Notes: generated from the sequence alone by a model not told the origin. Counted from the stretch's first letter, positions 7,230-16,354 are shown. The stretch: DNA of 64,000 bases from Bacteroidetes bacterium 47-18 (GCA_001897155.1 MKSF01000018.1:1-64000); one strand, 5' to 3'. A program made the numbers and translations.

Positions 7230-9017
7230 TCACGATTCCTTATACATCTCCTCTATCTCCTTCTCAAAACGTTCATAGATCTGCTTTCTTCTCATGCTCA
7301 GCTTGGGCGTAAGCAGCCCGTTATCCACGCTCATCTCCTCGCTGATCAGAGTAAACTTTTTGATCTGCTCTACGTGGTTGAACTGCGGATTGTAATAATC
7401 CAGCTGCTTTTGTATCAGGGCAATGACATCCTTGTTCCTGGCCAGGTCCTTTTTATCCGTGGACGGCAGCTGTACATTGTTCGCTTTCAGCTTGGCCACC
7501 ACCTTTTCATAATCCGGGTAGATAAGCGCCGAAACAAACTTGCGATCAGGACCGATAACGATGACCTGCTCAATATATTTGCTTTCCCTCAAGGTGCCTT
7601 CTATGGCCTGTGGCGCCACGTACTTGCCGCCCGAGGTTTTAAATATCTCTTTTTTCCGGTCCGTGATCTTGAGGAACTTACCGTCCACCATCGTGCCGAT
7701 ATCGCCCGTGGCCAGCCAGCCGTCCTTATCTATTATCTCGGCGGTCTGCTCGGGGTTCTTATAATAGCCCACCATGACATTAGGCCCTTTTACCAGGATC
7801 TCCCCGTCCTCTGCAATTTTCACCGTCACATTCCGGATAGGCAGTCCTACCGTGCCGATCCTGCGGCCTTCCTGCTGAAGCAGGTTCACGCTGATAACGG
7901 GTGAGGTTTCCGTCAGGCCGTAGCCTTCCATCACCGTAATACCTCCGGCAGTAAAAATACGCGCCAGCTTGGGATTCAAGGCCGCGGCGCCGCTCACCAC
8001 CGCACGGATCTTACCGCCCAGGGCTTCCCGCCACTTACTGAAGACGATCTTATTGGCGATACGCAGCTTCAGCCGGTACCACCAGGACTGCGGCCTGGAA
8101 TCATCAAAGGCGTCACCGGTCCGTACCGCCCAGAAAAACAGCATCCTTTTAATGCCTTTCTGCTCGTAGCCTTTTGCCATGATCTTATCATACACCTTTT
8201 CCAGCAGTCGCGGCACACAGGTGAACACGATCGGCTTCACCTCTTTCAGGTTATCTCCTATGGTATCCAGGCTCTCTGCATAATAGATGCTGACACCGGC
8301 GTTGATATAGATATACGTGATGGTCCGTTCAAAAATATGGTTGAGCGGCAGGAAGCTCAGGGCTTTCTCTCCTGCCTCCGCGAAATAGAACACCGGTTCC
8401 GTATCTTTTACATTGCTCAGGATATTGGCATGCGACAGCATCACGCCTTTAGGTTTCCCCGTAGTGCCGGAGGTATAAATAATGGTAGCGATATCCTCCG
8501 ACCGGATGCCGGACGTTATCTCGTACAGCAGCCGGGTATTCTCGGCATCGTGATTGAGGGACTCGTAATGGGCCACGCCCGGTATCACATCAATGCTATA
8601 TACGAACTCTATGGAAGGGATATTGGGAATGCAGGATTTAAACTTATTGTACAGGTCCGCATTGGCAAAAAAGACAGCTTTTACCGCCGCCTGGTTGAGC
8701 ACATACTCAAATTCGTTATTCGATATCGTAGGATAAATGGGTGTCAGTATAGCGCCTGTCATCTGGACGGCAAGGTCCAGGATAACCCATTCCGGCCTGT
8801 TGGGAGAGATCAGCGCTATTTTTACCTGCGCTTCCGGGTCATCGGTCTGCCTGCTGTACAGCCCGTTGCCTATCAGGCCGCAGGCAATGGATTGAGCCTT
8901 TGTATACACCTCCCTGTTATCATAAGTGATCCAGGCGCCGTTCTTCTTGGCAGCCAGCATAATATTATTAGGCGCCTTTTCTGACTTCTCCCTTACAATA
9001 TCAAATAATCTTTCCAT
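7230..9017 (-). CDS. Long-chain acyl-CoA synthetase (AMP-binding)
   Basis: This 595-residue member of the ANL adenylating superfamily would activate long-chain fatty acids with ATP and CoA. The AMP/phosphate-binding signature YTSGTTGKPKG is at 181-191. The motif GYGLTETSP at 365-373, the ATGDIG hinge-side motif near 438 and the DRKKEIFKTSGGKYVAP segment near 455 are all present, so the enzyme looks complete. Its length and the AMP-forming core match the bacterial FAA1/FadD-like long-chain group. It stands alone on the minus strand, divergent from the MerR gene. A 20-bp near-palindrome lies 56-75 bp upstream of its start and may be a fatty-acid-responsive operator. Confidence 0.93.
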   Translation of the reverse strand: MERLFDIVREKSEKAPNNIMLAAKKNGAWITYDNREVYTKAQSIACGLIGNGLYSRQTDDPEAQVKIALISPNRPEWVILDLAVQMTGAILTPIYPTISNNEFEYVLNQAAVKAVFFANADLYNKFKSCIPNIPSIEFVYSIDVIPGVAHYESLNHDAENTRLLYEITSGIRSEDIATIIYTSGTTGKPKGVMLSHANILSNVKDTEPVFYFAEAGEKALSFLPLNHIFERTITYIYINAGVSIYYAESLDTIGDNLKEVKPIVFTCVPRLLEKVYDKIMAKGYEQKGIKRMLFFWAVRTGDAFDDSRPQSWWYRLKLRIANKIVFSKWREALGGKIRAVVSGAAALNPKLARIFTAGGITVMEGYGLTETSPVISVNLLQQEGRRIGTVGLPIRNVTVKIAEDGEILVKGPNVMVGYYKNPEQTAEIIDKDGWLATGDIGTMVDGKFLKITDRKKEIFKTSGGKYVAPQAIEGTLRESKYIEQVIVIGPDRKFVSALIYPDYEKVVAKLKANNVQLPSTDKKDLARNKDVIALIQKQLDYYNPQFNHVEQIKKFTLISEEMSVDNGLLTPKLSMRRKQIYERFEKEIEEMYKES

Positions 9018-9072
9018 AAGTTACAGTTTTAATAGCAGTACCTTCCGCTTCTCTAAGATAGATTTTTTTTCA

Positions 9073-9092
9073 GAATGAACAAGTATTCATTC
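9073..9092. promoter_or_regulatory. Inverted repeat upstream of acyl-CoA synthetase
   Basis: GAATGAACAAGTATTCATTC has 7-bp arms (GAATGAA/TTCATTC) around a 6-bp centre. The arms resemble those of TetR-type FadR operators in Bacillus (TGAATGA...TCATTCA), though the spacing here is wider. It sits just upstream of the minus-strand acyl-CoA synthetase start at 9017. Assignment as an operator is inference. Confidence 0.45.
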
Positions 9093-9165
9093 CCTTATTT
9101 TACTAAAATAACAAATTGTGATGATAATTGTTACGCTTATTCCGGTTATTTAGGATAAAAAAAAT

Positions 9166-9173
9166 TAAGTTTG
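9166..9173 (+). promoter_or_regulatory. -7 box (TAAGTTTG) for the MerR gene
   Basis: TAAGTTTG matches the Bacteroidota TAnnTTTG consensus and lies 29 bp before the ATG at 9202. This favours the ATG over an in-frame TTG at 9178, which would leave almost no leader. Confidence 0.55.
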
Positions 9174-9201
9174 TAAGTTGAATTTAACTAAGAATCGGGC
9201 G

Positions 9202-10494
9202 ATGGATAACAACTTATTTTCACTATTTGACGATATTCCTGAGCAGGAAGAGCAGGCCGGTAACGCTAAAAAGAGCAAGACTCCCAGGAAAAAAACAACG
9301 ACCCCAAATTCATCAGGCAACAGCAACCTTTTTTTGTTCGATACAGAGCCGGCACAGGACACAGCGCACCCCGAAGCAACCGATGCCGGGCAGAAAAGCC
9401 CGGACTTGTTCCCCGGCCGGGAAGCTGACGCGACTCCCGGGCCTGACGATACAGGGAAAGCGGAAGCCATAACAGCGGACACGCCTGCTGATACGCCGGG
9501 CCAATCCCCCGCGACCCAACCCGAAGCGCCAGAACAGCGCTTGTCTGATATGGCCGGCGAAGCCGAAGCCCGGGATATACAGCCGGGTAACGGCAATAAC
9601 GAAAACCCCGGCAGTCCCGGAGATACCCTTACGGAAGATACCGGCGTTGAACCCGGTATGGATAACAGCCCTGCCATGGGTACCTCAAAGGACACCATGC
9701 CCGGGCATACGGCAGATATGCTCCCGGCAGACAAGCCGGCGACCGGGGAAGATCCCGGGAGCATCCCGGGAGCAGATATTGTTGCCGGCATGACGGATCA
9801 GGAAGAGCAGCCCGCGGACGCGATCGCATCTGCAGGTAAGAATGATATACCAATAACAGCAGCAGCCGATCCCGCAGCAGCGCAGGAACACACTGCTGAT
9901 CCAGGGAAATCGCCGACTACTCCCGCAGCAAGGGCAGCCTCCCTTAATGATATATCCATATCGCCGGCAGGACCCGCAGAACGCGGCAACGCAAGGGATG
10001 CCGCAGAAGATACCGATATGAATGCCTATTACATCGGGGAGATCGTTTCGACCGACTACTCGATGTTCCTCTCCCTGGAAGAAAAGGAAGCCGGTGCAGT
10101 CCCTCCTACTGTACCTCAGCAGGAAGCCCCCGCTCCCGCAGCAGCGCCGGAAAATGAGGTGCAAAGCCTGCCGGAATGGGAGCTCAGCAAAAAATATTAT
10201 ACCATCGGGGAAGTCGCCAGGCTGTTCGATGTCAACACATCCCATATCAGGTTCTGGTCCAAGGAGTTCAGCTTAAAGCTCCGGACCACCCGTAAAGGCG
10301 ACCGTATGTACACGCCAAATGATATTGAGAAGCTCAGGTGGATACACGAGCTGGTAAAGGTGAAGAAGCATACCATCAAGGGCGCCCGTGAGATACTGCA
10401 GACACAGAAAAAGAAAGTAGTGGAGAAGATAGACCTGAAAGACAACCTGAAGGAGCTCAAATCCCTGCTTGTGGGCATTCAAAAAAAATTATAA
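9202..10494 (+). CDS. MerR-family regulator with long disordered N-terminal extension
   Basis: From the ATG at 9202 the protein has 430 residues. Residues 330-430 form a MerR HTH (YYTIGEVARLFDVNTSHIRFW) followed by the wing and a C-terminal basic helix. Residues 1-329 are low-complexity, rich in Pro, Ala, Glu, Asp and Gly, with no predicted fold beyond a short start motif, MDNNLFSLFDDIPE. The HTH is of the short bacteroidal MerR type without a ligand-binding domain. The stop is one base before the next ATG (10496), so it is co-transcribed with the thioredoxin-like gene. The length of the extension is unusual; the DNA target is unknown. Confidence 0.85.
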   Translation: MDNNLFSLFDDIPEQEEQAGNAKKSKTPRKKTTTPNSSGNSNLFLFDTEPAQDTAHPEATDAGQKSPDLFPGREADATPGPDDTGKAEAITADTPADTPGQSPATQPEAPEQRLSDMAGEAEARDIQPGNGNNENPGSPGDTLTEDTGVEPGMDNSPAMGTSKDTMPGHTADMLPADKPATGEDPGSIPGADIVAGMTDQEEQPADAIASAGKNDIPITAAADPAAAQEHTADPGKSPTTPAARAASLNDISISPAGPAERGNARDAAEDTDMNAYYIGEIVSTDYSMFLSLEEKEAGAVPPTVPQQEAPAPAAAPENEVQSLPEWELSKKYYTIGEVARLFDVNTSHIRFWSKEFSLKLRTTRKGDRMYTPNDIEKLRWIHELVKVKKHTIKGAREILQTQKKKVVEKIDLKDNLKELKSLLVGIQKKL

Positions 10495-10495
10495 C

Positions 10496-10969
10496 ATGAA
10501 ATACCTTATCAGCTTAAGCTTAATCCTTTTATCCTGCTTTACTATGTCTGCCCAGGAACATACCATACTTACCAATAAAATTACCGCAGCGCAATTGCTG
10601 GAGCACAGCGATTTTGATTTTACGGCCCCGGTACCGGAAAGCCCGGCCGCAACAGACCGGGAGAACCGGGAACTGCTGAAGCATTACAATATCATCGTGT
10701 TCCTTGGCACCTGGTGCGGCGATTCCAGGGAATTGCTTCCCGAAATATACGCCTATTTCCGGAAGCTGGAAATCCCTCAAAACGACATCACCTACTACGG
10801 CCTGGACGAGACCAAGCTCAGCAGCGACCAATGGGAAGATACCTATAATATTGAATTCGTACCCACCATTCTGTTCATAGACAAGAAAAGCGGGGAGGAG
10901 AAAGGCCGTATCGTGGAGCGGTTTGAAGATAGTATTTATAATGACATCCATACCCTTCTTCAACCTTAA
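10496..10969 (+). CDS. Secreted thioredoxin-family protein with WCGDS motif
   Basis: This 157-residue protein has a Sec signal peptide (KYLISLSLILLSCFTMSAQ), so it acts in the periplasm. A thioredoxin fold follows, with IVFLGTWCGDSRELLPEI carrying the active-site position and EFVPTILFI supplying the cis-Pro loop. The active site is C-x-x-S (CGDS), so the resolving cysteine is absent. Classical dithiol reduction is therefore unlikely; it may act through a mixed disulfide or glutathione-like monothiol chemistry. WCGDS variants are common in this phylum, from memory. It follows the MerR gene with a one-base gap and precedes the ketoacyl synthase by 14 bp. Confidence 0.85.
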   Translation: MKYLISLSLILLSCFTMSAQEHTILTNKITAAQLLEHSDFDFTAPVPESPAATDRENRELLKHYNIIVFLGTWCGDSRELLPEIYAYFRKLEIPQNDITYYGLDETKLSSDQWEDTYNIEFVPTILFIDKKSGEEKGRIVERFEDSIYNDIHTLLQP

Positions 10970-10983
10970 TATACATCCTCCCT

Positions 10984-12165
10984 ATGAAAGCTTTTGTCTG
11001 CAATACAGGTATCATATCAGCTATCGGCAATAATACGCCGGAAAACCTGGATGCCCTGAAGACCGCCCGTCACGGCATCAGCCTGCCGGAAATACTGCCC
11101 ACCCGGCACAGCTTACCCGTAGGAGAAATAAAGTACAGCAATCAGGAGCTTTCAGAAATATACGGCATTCCCGGGGAATGGCCCCGCACGGCCAAGCTGA
11201 GCTGCATTGCCGCAGCAGAGGCCTGGCAGCCCTTTAAAGACCGTTCCGAAGGGTTAAGGATCGCTTTGCTGACAGCCAATACCGTCGGGGGTATGGACCT
11301 TTCCGAAGCGGTTTTCGGTGCCTTCAGCGAAGATCCTGGTTTCAGCGGCTTCAACGCTTTCCGGTACCATGAATGCGGCGTCACCAGTGAGCTGACGGCC
11401 CGGTACCTGGGACTGGACTGCTTTGTCTCCACCCTGTCCACTGCCTGCTCCTCCAGCGCCAACACCATTATGCTGGGTTCCCGGCTGATCGCGAACGACC
11501 GGTTTGACGTGGTGATAGCAGGTGGCGCAGACGCGCTGTCCAAATTCACCGTCAACGGCTTCAATGCGCTGATGATACTGGATAAGGAGCACTGCAGGCC
11601 TTACGATACGGAACGCAAAGGTCTCAATATCGGTGAAGGGGCGGCTTATCTTGTCCTAGCCAATCAAAAGGCGGCAGACCAGTGGCAGATACAGCCCACG
11701 TGCTTTGTATCGGGCTATGCGAATGCCAATGACGCCCACCACCAGACGGCCACATCGCCCGAAGGGACCGGCAACCGCCTGGCGATGCAGGGAGCCCTGC
11801 AGCAGGCCGGACTCATGCCGGGGGATATCCACTATATCAACCTGCACGGCACAGGTACGGTCAACAATGACGCGTCTGAAGGAAAGGCCGTAGCCGATAT
11901 CTTTACAACCGGAGTACCGCCTGCCGGCACTACCAAGGTATTCACGGGCCATACGCTGGGGGCTGCGGGCGCTATCGAAGCCGTGTACGCCTGCCTGAGC
12001 ATACAGGAGCAGGCCGCCTGGCCACAGATCAACCTGGTCCATCCCGAAAGCGGCAACGGCTGGACGCCCAATACCACCTTATTACGGACCACTATCTATC
12101 ACGTCATGAGCAATTCTTTCGGTTTCGGGGGGAATTGCTCGTCCCTGATATTCTCCAAAGCCTAA
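10984..12165 (+). CDS. Beta-ketoacyl synthase (FabF/KAS-type)
   Basis: This 393-residue thiolase-fold condensing enzyme has the full Cys-His-His triad: Cys155 in STACSSSAN, His288 in LHGTGT and His323 in TGHTLGAAGA. It would extend an acyl chain by decarboxylative condensation of malonyl-ACP. The sequence is somewhat shorter than housekeeping FabF (about 410-415) and no fabD, fabG or acpP lies next to it. It is therefore more likely a secondary KAS, for example for aryl-polyene, flexirubin-like or modified lipids. It is in line with the MerR and thioredoxin genes, so the three probably share a transcript. Confidence 0.88.
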   Translation: MKAFVCNTGIISAIGNNTPENLDALKTARHGISLPEILPTRHSLPVGEIKYSNQELSEIYGIPGEWPRTAKLSCIAAAEAWQPFKDRSEGLRIALLTANTVGGMDLSEAVFGAFSEDPGFSGFNAFRYHECGVTSELTARYLGLDCFVSTLSTACSSSANTIMLGSRLIANDRFDVVIAGGADALSKFTVNGFNALMILDKEHCRPYDTERKGLNIGEGAAYLVLANQKAADQWQIQPTCFVSGYANANDAHHQTATSPEGTGNRLAMQGALQQAGLMPGDIHYINLHGTGTVNNDASEGKAVADIFTTGVPPAGTTKVFTGHTLGAAGAIEAVYACLSIQEQAAWPQINLVHPESGNGWTPNTTLLRTTIYHVMSNSFGFGGNCSSLIFSKA

Positions 12166-12176
12166 TCCTCCTGCTT

Positions 12177-12362
12177 ATGAAAATATTTAAACGCCATAAA
12201 AAGATCTACTTCGGCTATTTTATCTGCAGCATCAGCACCGGCTGCATCCTGCTGTTCCTGGGCGGCGCCTCTCATGCTTTTCCCAGGCTGACCTTCATCG
12301 AGATACTGAGGCCCGAAGTGATCAGGCAATATATTTTCACACTTATCCCTGCATTATCGTAA
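12177..12362 (+). CDS. Small membrane protein, unknown
   Basis: Starting at the ATG 12 bp after the ketoacyl synthase, this frame gives 61 residues: a basic start (MKIFKRHKKIYFGYF), one clear membrane segment and a short tail. It could be a small partner of the condensing enzyme or the truncated N-terminus of a larger enzyme, since non-coding repeats begin soon after its stop. I do not recognise a family. Confidence 0.4.
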   Translation: MKIFKRHKKIYFGYFICSISTGCILLFLGGASHAFPRLTFIEILRPEVIRQYIFTLIPALS

Positions 12363-12434
12363 GGTACCTGCGCGCTTTAAGCCGTAAACGACAGCATATA
12401 GCCCGCTTTCCCGTAGCATCCCGATAAACATACA

Positions 12435-12561
12435 GGACTACCCTGCTTAGGGGAGACAGCCTCTTATTACGGAGACGCTTCGCCGGGAAGCGCCCTTTTT
12501 GCGGGCCAGAAATATCTTTTGCTATAAAGGCGCTGTGTAGCGTGCCGGTCATCCCGAACGG
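12435..12561 (+). repeat. Dispersed repeat A, truncated copy 1
   Basis: The stretch begins GGACTACCCTGCTTAGG and runs through the internal repeat words (TTACGGAGACGCTTCGCCGG, CTATAAAGG, GGTCATCCCGAACGG) in the order of the other copies. It lacks the complementary 3' end. It lies directly before full copy 2. Confidence 0.7.
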
Positions 12562-12578
12562 CTTATCTTATACTTTAG

Positions 12579-12766
12579 TGACTATCTGCTTACAGGCAAC
12601 AAGTTTTTATTACCGATACGCCTCGCTGGACGGTGTTCTCTCTGCAGGCCAAAAACCGCTTTTACTATAAAGGAACTAAGGTTGGTGGTCATTCCGAACG
12701 GATGTGAGGAAGCTCTTATAATAATTTGTAACTGATAACGACTTTGTTGCCCATATTAGATAGTCA
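12579..12766 (+). repeat. Dispersed repeat A, full copy 2 (188 bp)
   Basis: It starts TGACTATCT and ends AGATAGTCA, perfect inverse complements. Just inside them, GGCAACAA and TTGTTGCC pair as well, so the ends can form a long hairpin stem. It encodes nothing obvious. It sits between the convergent genes ending at 12362 and 12871. No target-site duplication is evident. Confidence 0.8.
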
Positions 12767-12812
12767 GTTATACTTTTCATTATAGCCGGTTAACGTATAG
12801 TTGTTATAAACA

Positions 12813-12840
12813 TTAAGGCAGCCCTGCCGGGCTGCCTTAA
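12813..12840 (-). terminator. Intrinsic terminator hairpin
   Basis: TTAAGGCAGCCC-TGCC-GGGCTGCCTTAA is a perfect 12-bp stem just downstream of the minus-strand gene ending at 12871. It may work in both directions. Confidence 0.8.
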
Positions 12841-12870
12841 TAATATGGAGAGATATGAGATTATAGGGTA

Positions 12871-14082
12871 TTAGCGCCTGCTGCCACCACCGCCACCGCG
12901 GGATCCGCCGCCAAAGCTTCCGCCACCGCCGCCTCTGGAACCGCCACCGGATGGTGCACTCATTCTGGAGCCGCCACTGGAAGGTGCGCTCATTCTGGAG
13001 CCACCGCCGGAAGGTGCGCTCATACGGGGAGAGCCGGAAGGCGCGCCCATAGAGCTGCCGCGGGAAGCAGGAGGGCTCATCCTGGTACCGCCATTATTGG
13101 AAGGTACATTTCTCGGAGAGCTCATACGCATACCGTCAACGGAAGGACTGCTGTTCATTCTCCTGGAATCACCGCCGTTCATACGCATATCACGTGAAGG
13201 CATATTCATATCCCTTCCCGGAGCAGCAGAGCCGTTCATTTCGCGGCCTCTTCTTGCGCCGTTATCAGGCGATGTCACGCCTCCGTTCCTGTTCACCCTG
13301 CTTTCCATTGTACGTGGAGCAGCGCTGTTACCGGAACGCATATCCATAGTACGGCCGTTCACACCGGCATCCCTGCCACCTCTTGGCGGAGTTACCATAC
13401 CGTTGCCGTTATCCCTTACCCTTCTTTCGGAAGAATAGGCACCGGCCATGCGGTTGCCACGGGGACCATAGTTGACATTGCGCACAGGGCTATATCTGTT
13501 ATACCTGCCGCTGTTGTACATTCCGGCATAGTAGCCGTTCCAGTACCCGGCACCGTAAGAATGGAAGCCACCGTAAAAGCCGCCGCCATAGAACCCGTTA
13601 TAAGGATAGCCCCAAGCGGGATATCCCCAGCCACCGTAGCCATACCAGGCATTGCAGGCCCAGGCATTGGACCAGTAAGGACCGACGCCAAAGCTCACGG
13701 AAATGCCCGGACGGAACCATCCCGGTCCGCCCCAGCCCCAGTACGGATTATACATAGAATACATCCAGTATGGCGAGTACAGGCCACCCCAGTATCCTAC
13801 GCTGTACATAGGATAGTTAAAGCGGCGTATTCTCGCTGTATAGGAATCATCATCATAATCTATGTAGGAATCATCCTCGTAATAGCCGTCCTGGCTATAA
13901 CTGTTATAGTCATTTTCATAACCGGATGAAGTATAGTTCGAAGCATTTGATTTTTTCGCCTGCGCTTCCTCCCTGGCCTGCCTGGAGGCATCGCTGCCCC
14001 TGTAATACACATCATCATAATTCTGTGCATTTGCCGCCAAGAAACCACCGGCCATCAATGTTATCAACAATAACCTTTTCAT
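12871..14082 (-). CDS. Secreted Tyr/Gly-rich and Ser/Gly-rich protein, unknown
   Basis: This 403-residue protein has a Sec signal ending AANAQ. The mature chain has four zones. Residues 20-80 are acidic and Tyr/Ser-rich. Residues 90-200 are rich in Tyr, Trp, Gly and Pro (YWGGLYSPYWMYSMYNPYWG). A middle zone is rich in Arg, Asn and Met. The tail has imperfect repeats of RMSAPSGGGS ending in a Gly/Arg-rich stretch. It has no enzymatic motif. The composition suggests an aggregation-prone or adhesive surface protein, or one embedded in the outer envelope. Bacteroidota genomes often carry such proteins annotated only as hypothetical. Confidence 0.75.
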   Translation of the reverse strand: MKRLLLITLMAGGFLAANAQNYDDVYYRGSDASRQAREEAQAKKSNASNYTSSGYENDYNSYSQDGYYEDDSYIDYDDDSYTARIRRFNYPMYSVGYWGGLYSPYWMYSMYNPYWGWGGPGWFRPGISVSFGVGPYWSNAWACNAWYGYGGWGYPAWGYPYNGFYGGGFYGGFHSYGAGYWNGYYAGMYNSGRYNRYSPVRNVNYGPRGNRMAGAYSSERRVRDNGNGMVTPPRGGRDAGVNGRTMDMRSGNSAAPRTMESRVNRNGGVTSPDNGARRGREMNGSAAPGRDMNMPSRDMRMNGGDSRRMNSSPSVDGMRMSSPRNVPSNNGGTRMSPPASRGSSMGAPSGSPRMSAPSGGGSRMSAPSSGGSRMSAPSGGGSRGGGGGSFGGGSRGGGGGSRR

Positions 14083-14141
14083 ATCTCTGAAGTTTAAAAG
14101 GAGAATTACTAATTTAATTAGCTCTTTGATATCAAAAATAC

Positions 14142-14149
14142 TACTTTTG
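14142..14149 (+). promoter_or_regulatory. -7 box (TACTTTTG) for proS
   Basis: TACTTTTG matches TAnnTTTG and lies about 100 bp before the proS ATG. A TTTG at 14125-14128 is too close to be an ideal -33 element. Confidence 0.4.
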
Positions 14150-14250
14150 CATCAATTTATCTAATCTTAGATATTAGACTGGTACGGGATTAGGAAGTTT
14201 AAAACATTTCTTTCTTTTTTATTAAGAAAATTTTTTCAGGCTATAAAATT

Positions 14251-15729
14251 ATGAGCAAAGTAATCACATCACGGTCAGAAGATTATTCCCAATGGTATAA
14301 TGATCTGATAATCAAAGGAGGCTTAGCAGATTATTCTGCTGTCAGGGGCTGTATGGTGATCAAGCCCTACGGCTACTCCCTGTGGGAGAACATGCGGGAC
14401 GTATTAGACAGGAAATTCAAGGAAACAGGCCACCAGAACGCCTATTTCCCCATTTTTGTCCCGAAAAGCCTCTTCGAAGCCGAAGAAAAGAATGCGGAAG
14501 GTTTTGCCAAGGAATGCGCCGTAGTGACCCATTACAGGCTGAAAACCGATGAAAATAATAAAGGAAAGCTCATAGTAGACCCTGAGGCTAAGCTGGAGGA
14601 AGAGCTGGTGGTACGCCCCACTTCCGAGGCCATCATCTGGAGCACCTATAAGAACTGGATCCAGTCTTACAGGGACCTCCCTATCCTGATCAACCAGTGG
14701 GCCAACGTGGTACGCTGGGAAATGCGTACCCGCCTGTTCTTACGTACCGCCGAATTCTTATGGCAGGAAGGACATACCGCGCATGCATCCAGGGAAGAAG
14801 CTGTGGAAGAAACCAAAAAGATGCTGGAAGTGTACGCGGACTTTGCAGAAAACTTCATGGCGCTGCCCGTGGTAAAAGGTGTAAAATCGGCCAATGAGCG
14901 CTTTGCAGGCGCGGAAGATACATATTGTATCGAGGCGCTGATGCAGGACGGCAAGGCCCTGCAGGCAGGTACCTCCCACTTCCTGGGACAGAATTTCGCC
15001 AAAGCCTTTGACGTTAAATTCGCGGATAAGGACAACCAGCTGGATTATGTATGGGCTACCTCCTGGGGGGTATCCACCCGCCTGATAGGCGCGCTCGTTA
15101 TGGCGCACAGCGATGATGACGGCCTGATGATGCCGCCGCGCATCGCTCCTTTGCAGGTGGTCATCGTACCGATCTACAAAGGCGCTGACAGCATCCCCGT
15201 TATCGACGCGAAGGTGCAGGAGATCATGCAGGAGCTGCGCAGCAAGGGCATCTCGGTAAAATATGACAATGATGATAATGCCAGACCCGGCTGGAAATTC
15301 GCCGAGTATGAGATGAAGGGTGTACCCGTGCGTATGGCTATGGGTATGCGCGATATGGAAAACGGCGTGGTGGAGGTCGCCCGTCGTGATACCAAAGAGA
15401 AGCAGCAGGTCAGCATAGCCGATATCGGCGACTATGTAGCGCAATTGCTGGAGGACATCCAGCAAGCTATGTATAACCGCGCCAGGTCCTTCCGGGACAG
15501 CCATATTACACGGGTAGATACCTGGGAGGAATTTATGGAGACCCTGGAGCAGAAGACCGGCTTTATTGCCGCGCACTGGGACGGCACACCGGAAACCGAG
15601 GAGAAGATCAAAGAGCTGTCCAAAGCGACCATCAGGTGCATTCCCCTGGACAATCCGCAGGAAGCAGGCAAGTGTATCCTGACCGGCAACCCCTCCACCC
15701 AGCGCGTCTTATTCGCAAGAGCCTATTAA
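14251..15729 (+). CDS. proS: Prolyl-tRNA synthetase
   Basis: This 492-residue class II synthetase charges tRNA-Pro. Motif 2 features ([17 protein letters not shown], then [26 protein letters not shown]) and motif 3 ([32 protein letters not shown]) are intact. An anticodon-binding domain (about 290-395) and a C-terminal zinc-type domain follow. The absence of the editing insertion and the length match the archaeal/eukaryotic-like ProRS found in Bacteroidota. It is monocistronic, and a repeat-B hairpin beyond its stop probably terminates it. Confidence 0.97.
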   Translation: MSKVITSRSEDYSQWYNDLIIKGGLADYSAVRGCMVIKPYGYSLWENMRDVLDRKFKETGHQNAYFPIFVPKSLFEAEEKNAEGFAKECAVVTHYRLKTDENNKGKLIVDPEAKLEEELVVRPTSEAIIWSTYKNWIQSYRDLPILINQWANVVRWEMRTRLFLRTAEFLWQEGHTAHASREEAVEETKKMLEVYADFAENFMALPVVKGVKSANERFAGAEDTYCIEALMQDGKALQAGTSHFLGQNFAKAFDVKFADKDNQLDYVWATSWGVSTRLIGALVMAHSDDDGLMMPPRIAPLQVVIVPIYKGADSIPVIDAKVQEIMQELRSKGISVKYDNDDNARPGWKFAEYEMKGVPVRMAMGMRDMENGVVEVARRDTKEKQQVSIADIGDYVAQLLEDIQQAMYNRARSFRDSHITRVDTWEEFMETLEQKTGFIAAHWDGTPETEEKIKELSKATIRCIPLDNPQEAGKCILTGNPSTQRVLFARAY

Positions 15730-15769
15730 GAGCCATTGCACTACATAAAAAAGAAGATGCTTTTTTTAT

Positions 15770-15861
15770 TGTCACATTGAGCCTGTCGAAATGTGTGCTA
15801 TGTATATAATTAAACACCCCTGTCAATATTGCGACCGAGCTCCATATGACAGGGGTATTTG
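15770..15861. repeat. Dispersed repeat B with terminator-like hairpin
   Basis: GTCACATTGAGCCTGTCGAAATGTG at 15771-15795 is the family-B motif. A stem follows at about 15815-15858, CACCCCTGTCA...TGACAGGGGT, flanked by A/T tracts. The element lies between the convergent proS and rpmA genes and could terminate from both sides. Confidence 0.75.
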
Positions 15862-15943
15862 CTTTTCAGACAGCAGCATTTTAGTAGCTAACGGGGTATT
15901 GCTATTGGAGCTTTTTCGGACTTTTGAAGAATTCATAAAATAA

Positions 15944-15976
15944 TAAAAGCGGGTGGTAAGATACCACCCGCTTTTA
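15944..15976 (-). terminator. Terminator of the rplU-rpmA transcript
   Basis: AAAAGCGGGTGGTA-AGA-TACCACCCGCTTTT is a perfect inverted repeat. It lies immediately downstream (minus strand) of the rpmA stop at 15995. Confidence 0.88.
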
Positions 15977-15994
15977 CAATACGTTATATAAGGC

Positions 15995-16264
15995 TTACGC
16001 TTCTACTGCAGCCACCGGCTCCACTACGGAAACGAAAGTTTTCAGACGTGTTTTCCTGAACTCAACGATACCGTCTTTCAGCGCATAGATCGTATAGTCT
16101 TTACCTATGCCCACGTTAGTACCGGGATGAAATTTGGTACCTCTCTGGCGGATGATAATATTGCCGGAAATAGCGGCCTGACCACCAAATATTTTAACAC
16201 CAAGACGTTTACTTCTTGAGTCCCGGCCGTTCTTTACACTACCTTCACCTTTTTTATGTGCCAT
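15995..16264 (-). CDS. rpmA: 50S ribosomal protein bL27
   Basis: These 89 residues begin [20 protein letters not shown], matching bL27 in order and length. The flexible N-terminus reaches towards the peptidyl-transferase centre and is short and uncleaved in type here. The C-terminus carries a small Ala/Val/Glu-rich extension. It lies 90 bp after rplU on the same strand, the usual bL21-bL27 pairing, and is followed by a strong terminator. Confidence 0.97.
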   Translation of the reverse strand: MAHKKGEGSVKNGRDSRSKRLGVKIFGGQAAISGNIIIRQRGTKFHPGTNVGIGKDYTIYALKDGIVEFRKTRLKTFVSVVEPVAAVEA

Positions 16265-16354
16265 GATTTAATATTATTATTTTGTAGCAACTACAAAGTT
16301 AAGTAAATATATTTTTTGTATAGAGTCATGAAGACCAGCTCAACAGCCGCCTGA

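Noticed and set aside
12579-12766. Repeat A as an insertion sequence
   Set aside because: Copies are below 210 bp, encode no transposase and show no visible target-site duplication, so only a MITE-like or hairpin repeat can be claimed.
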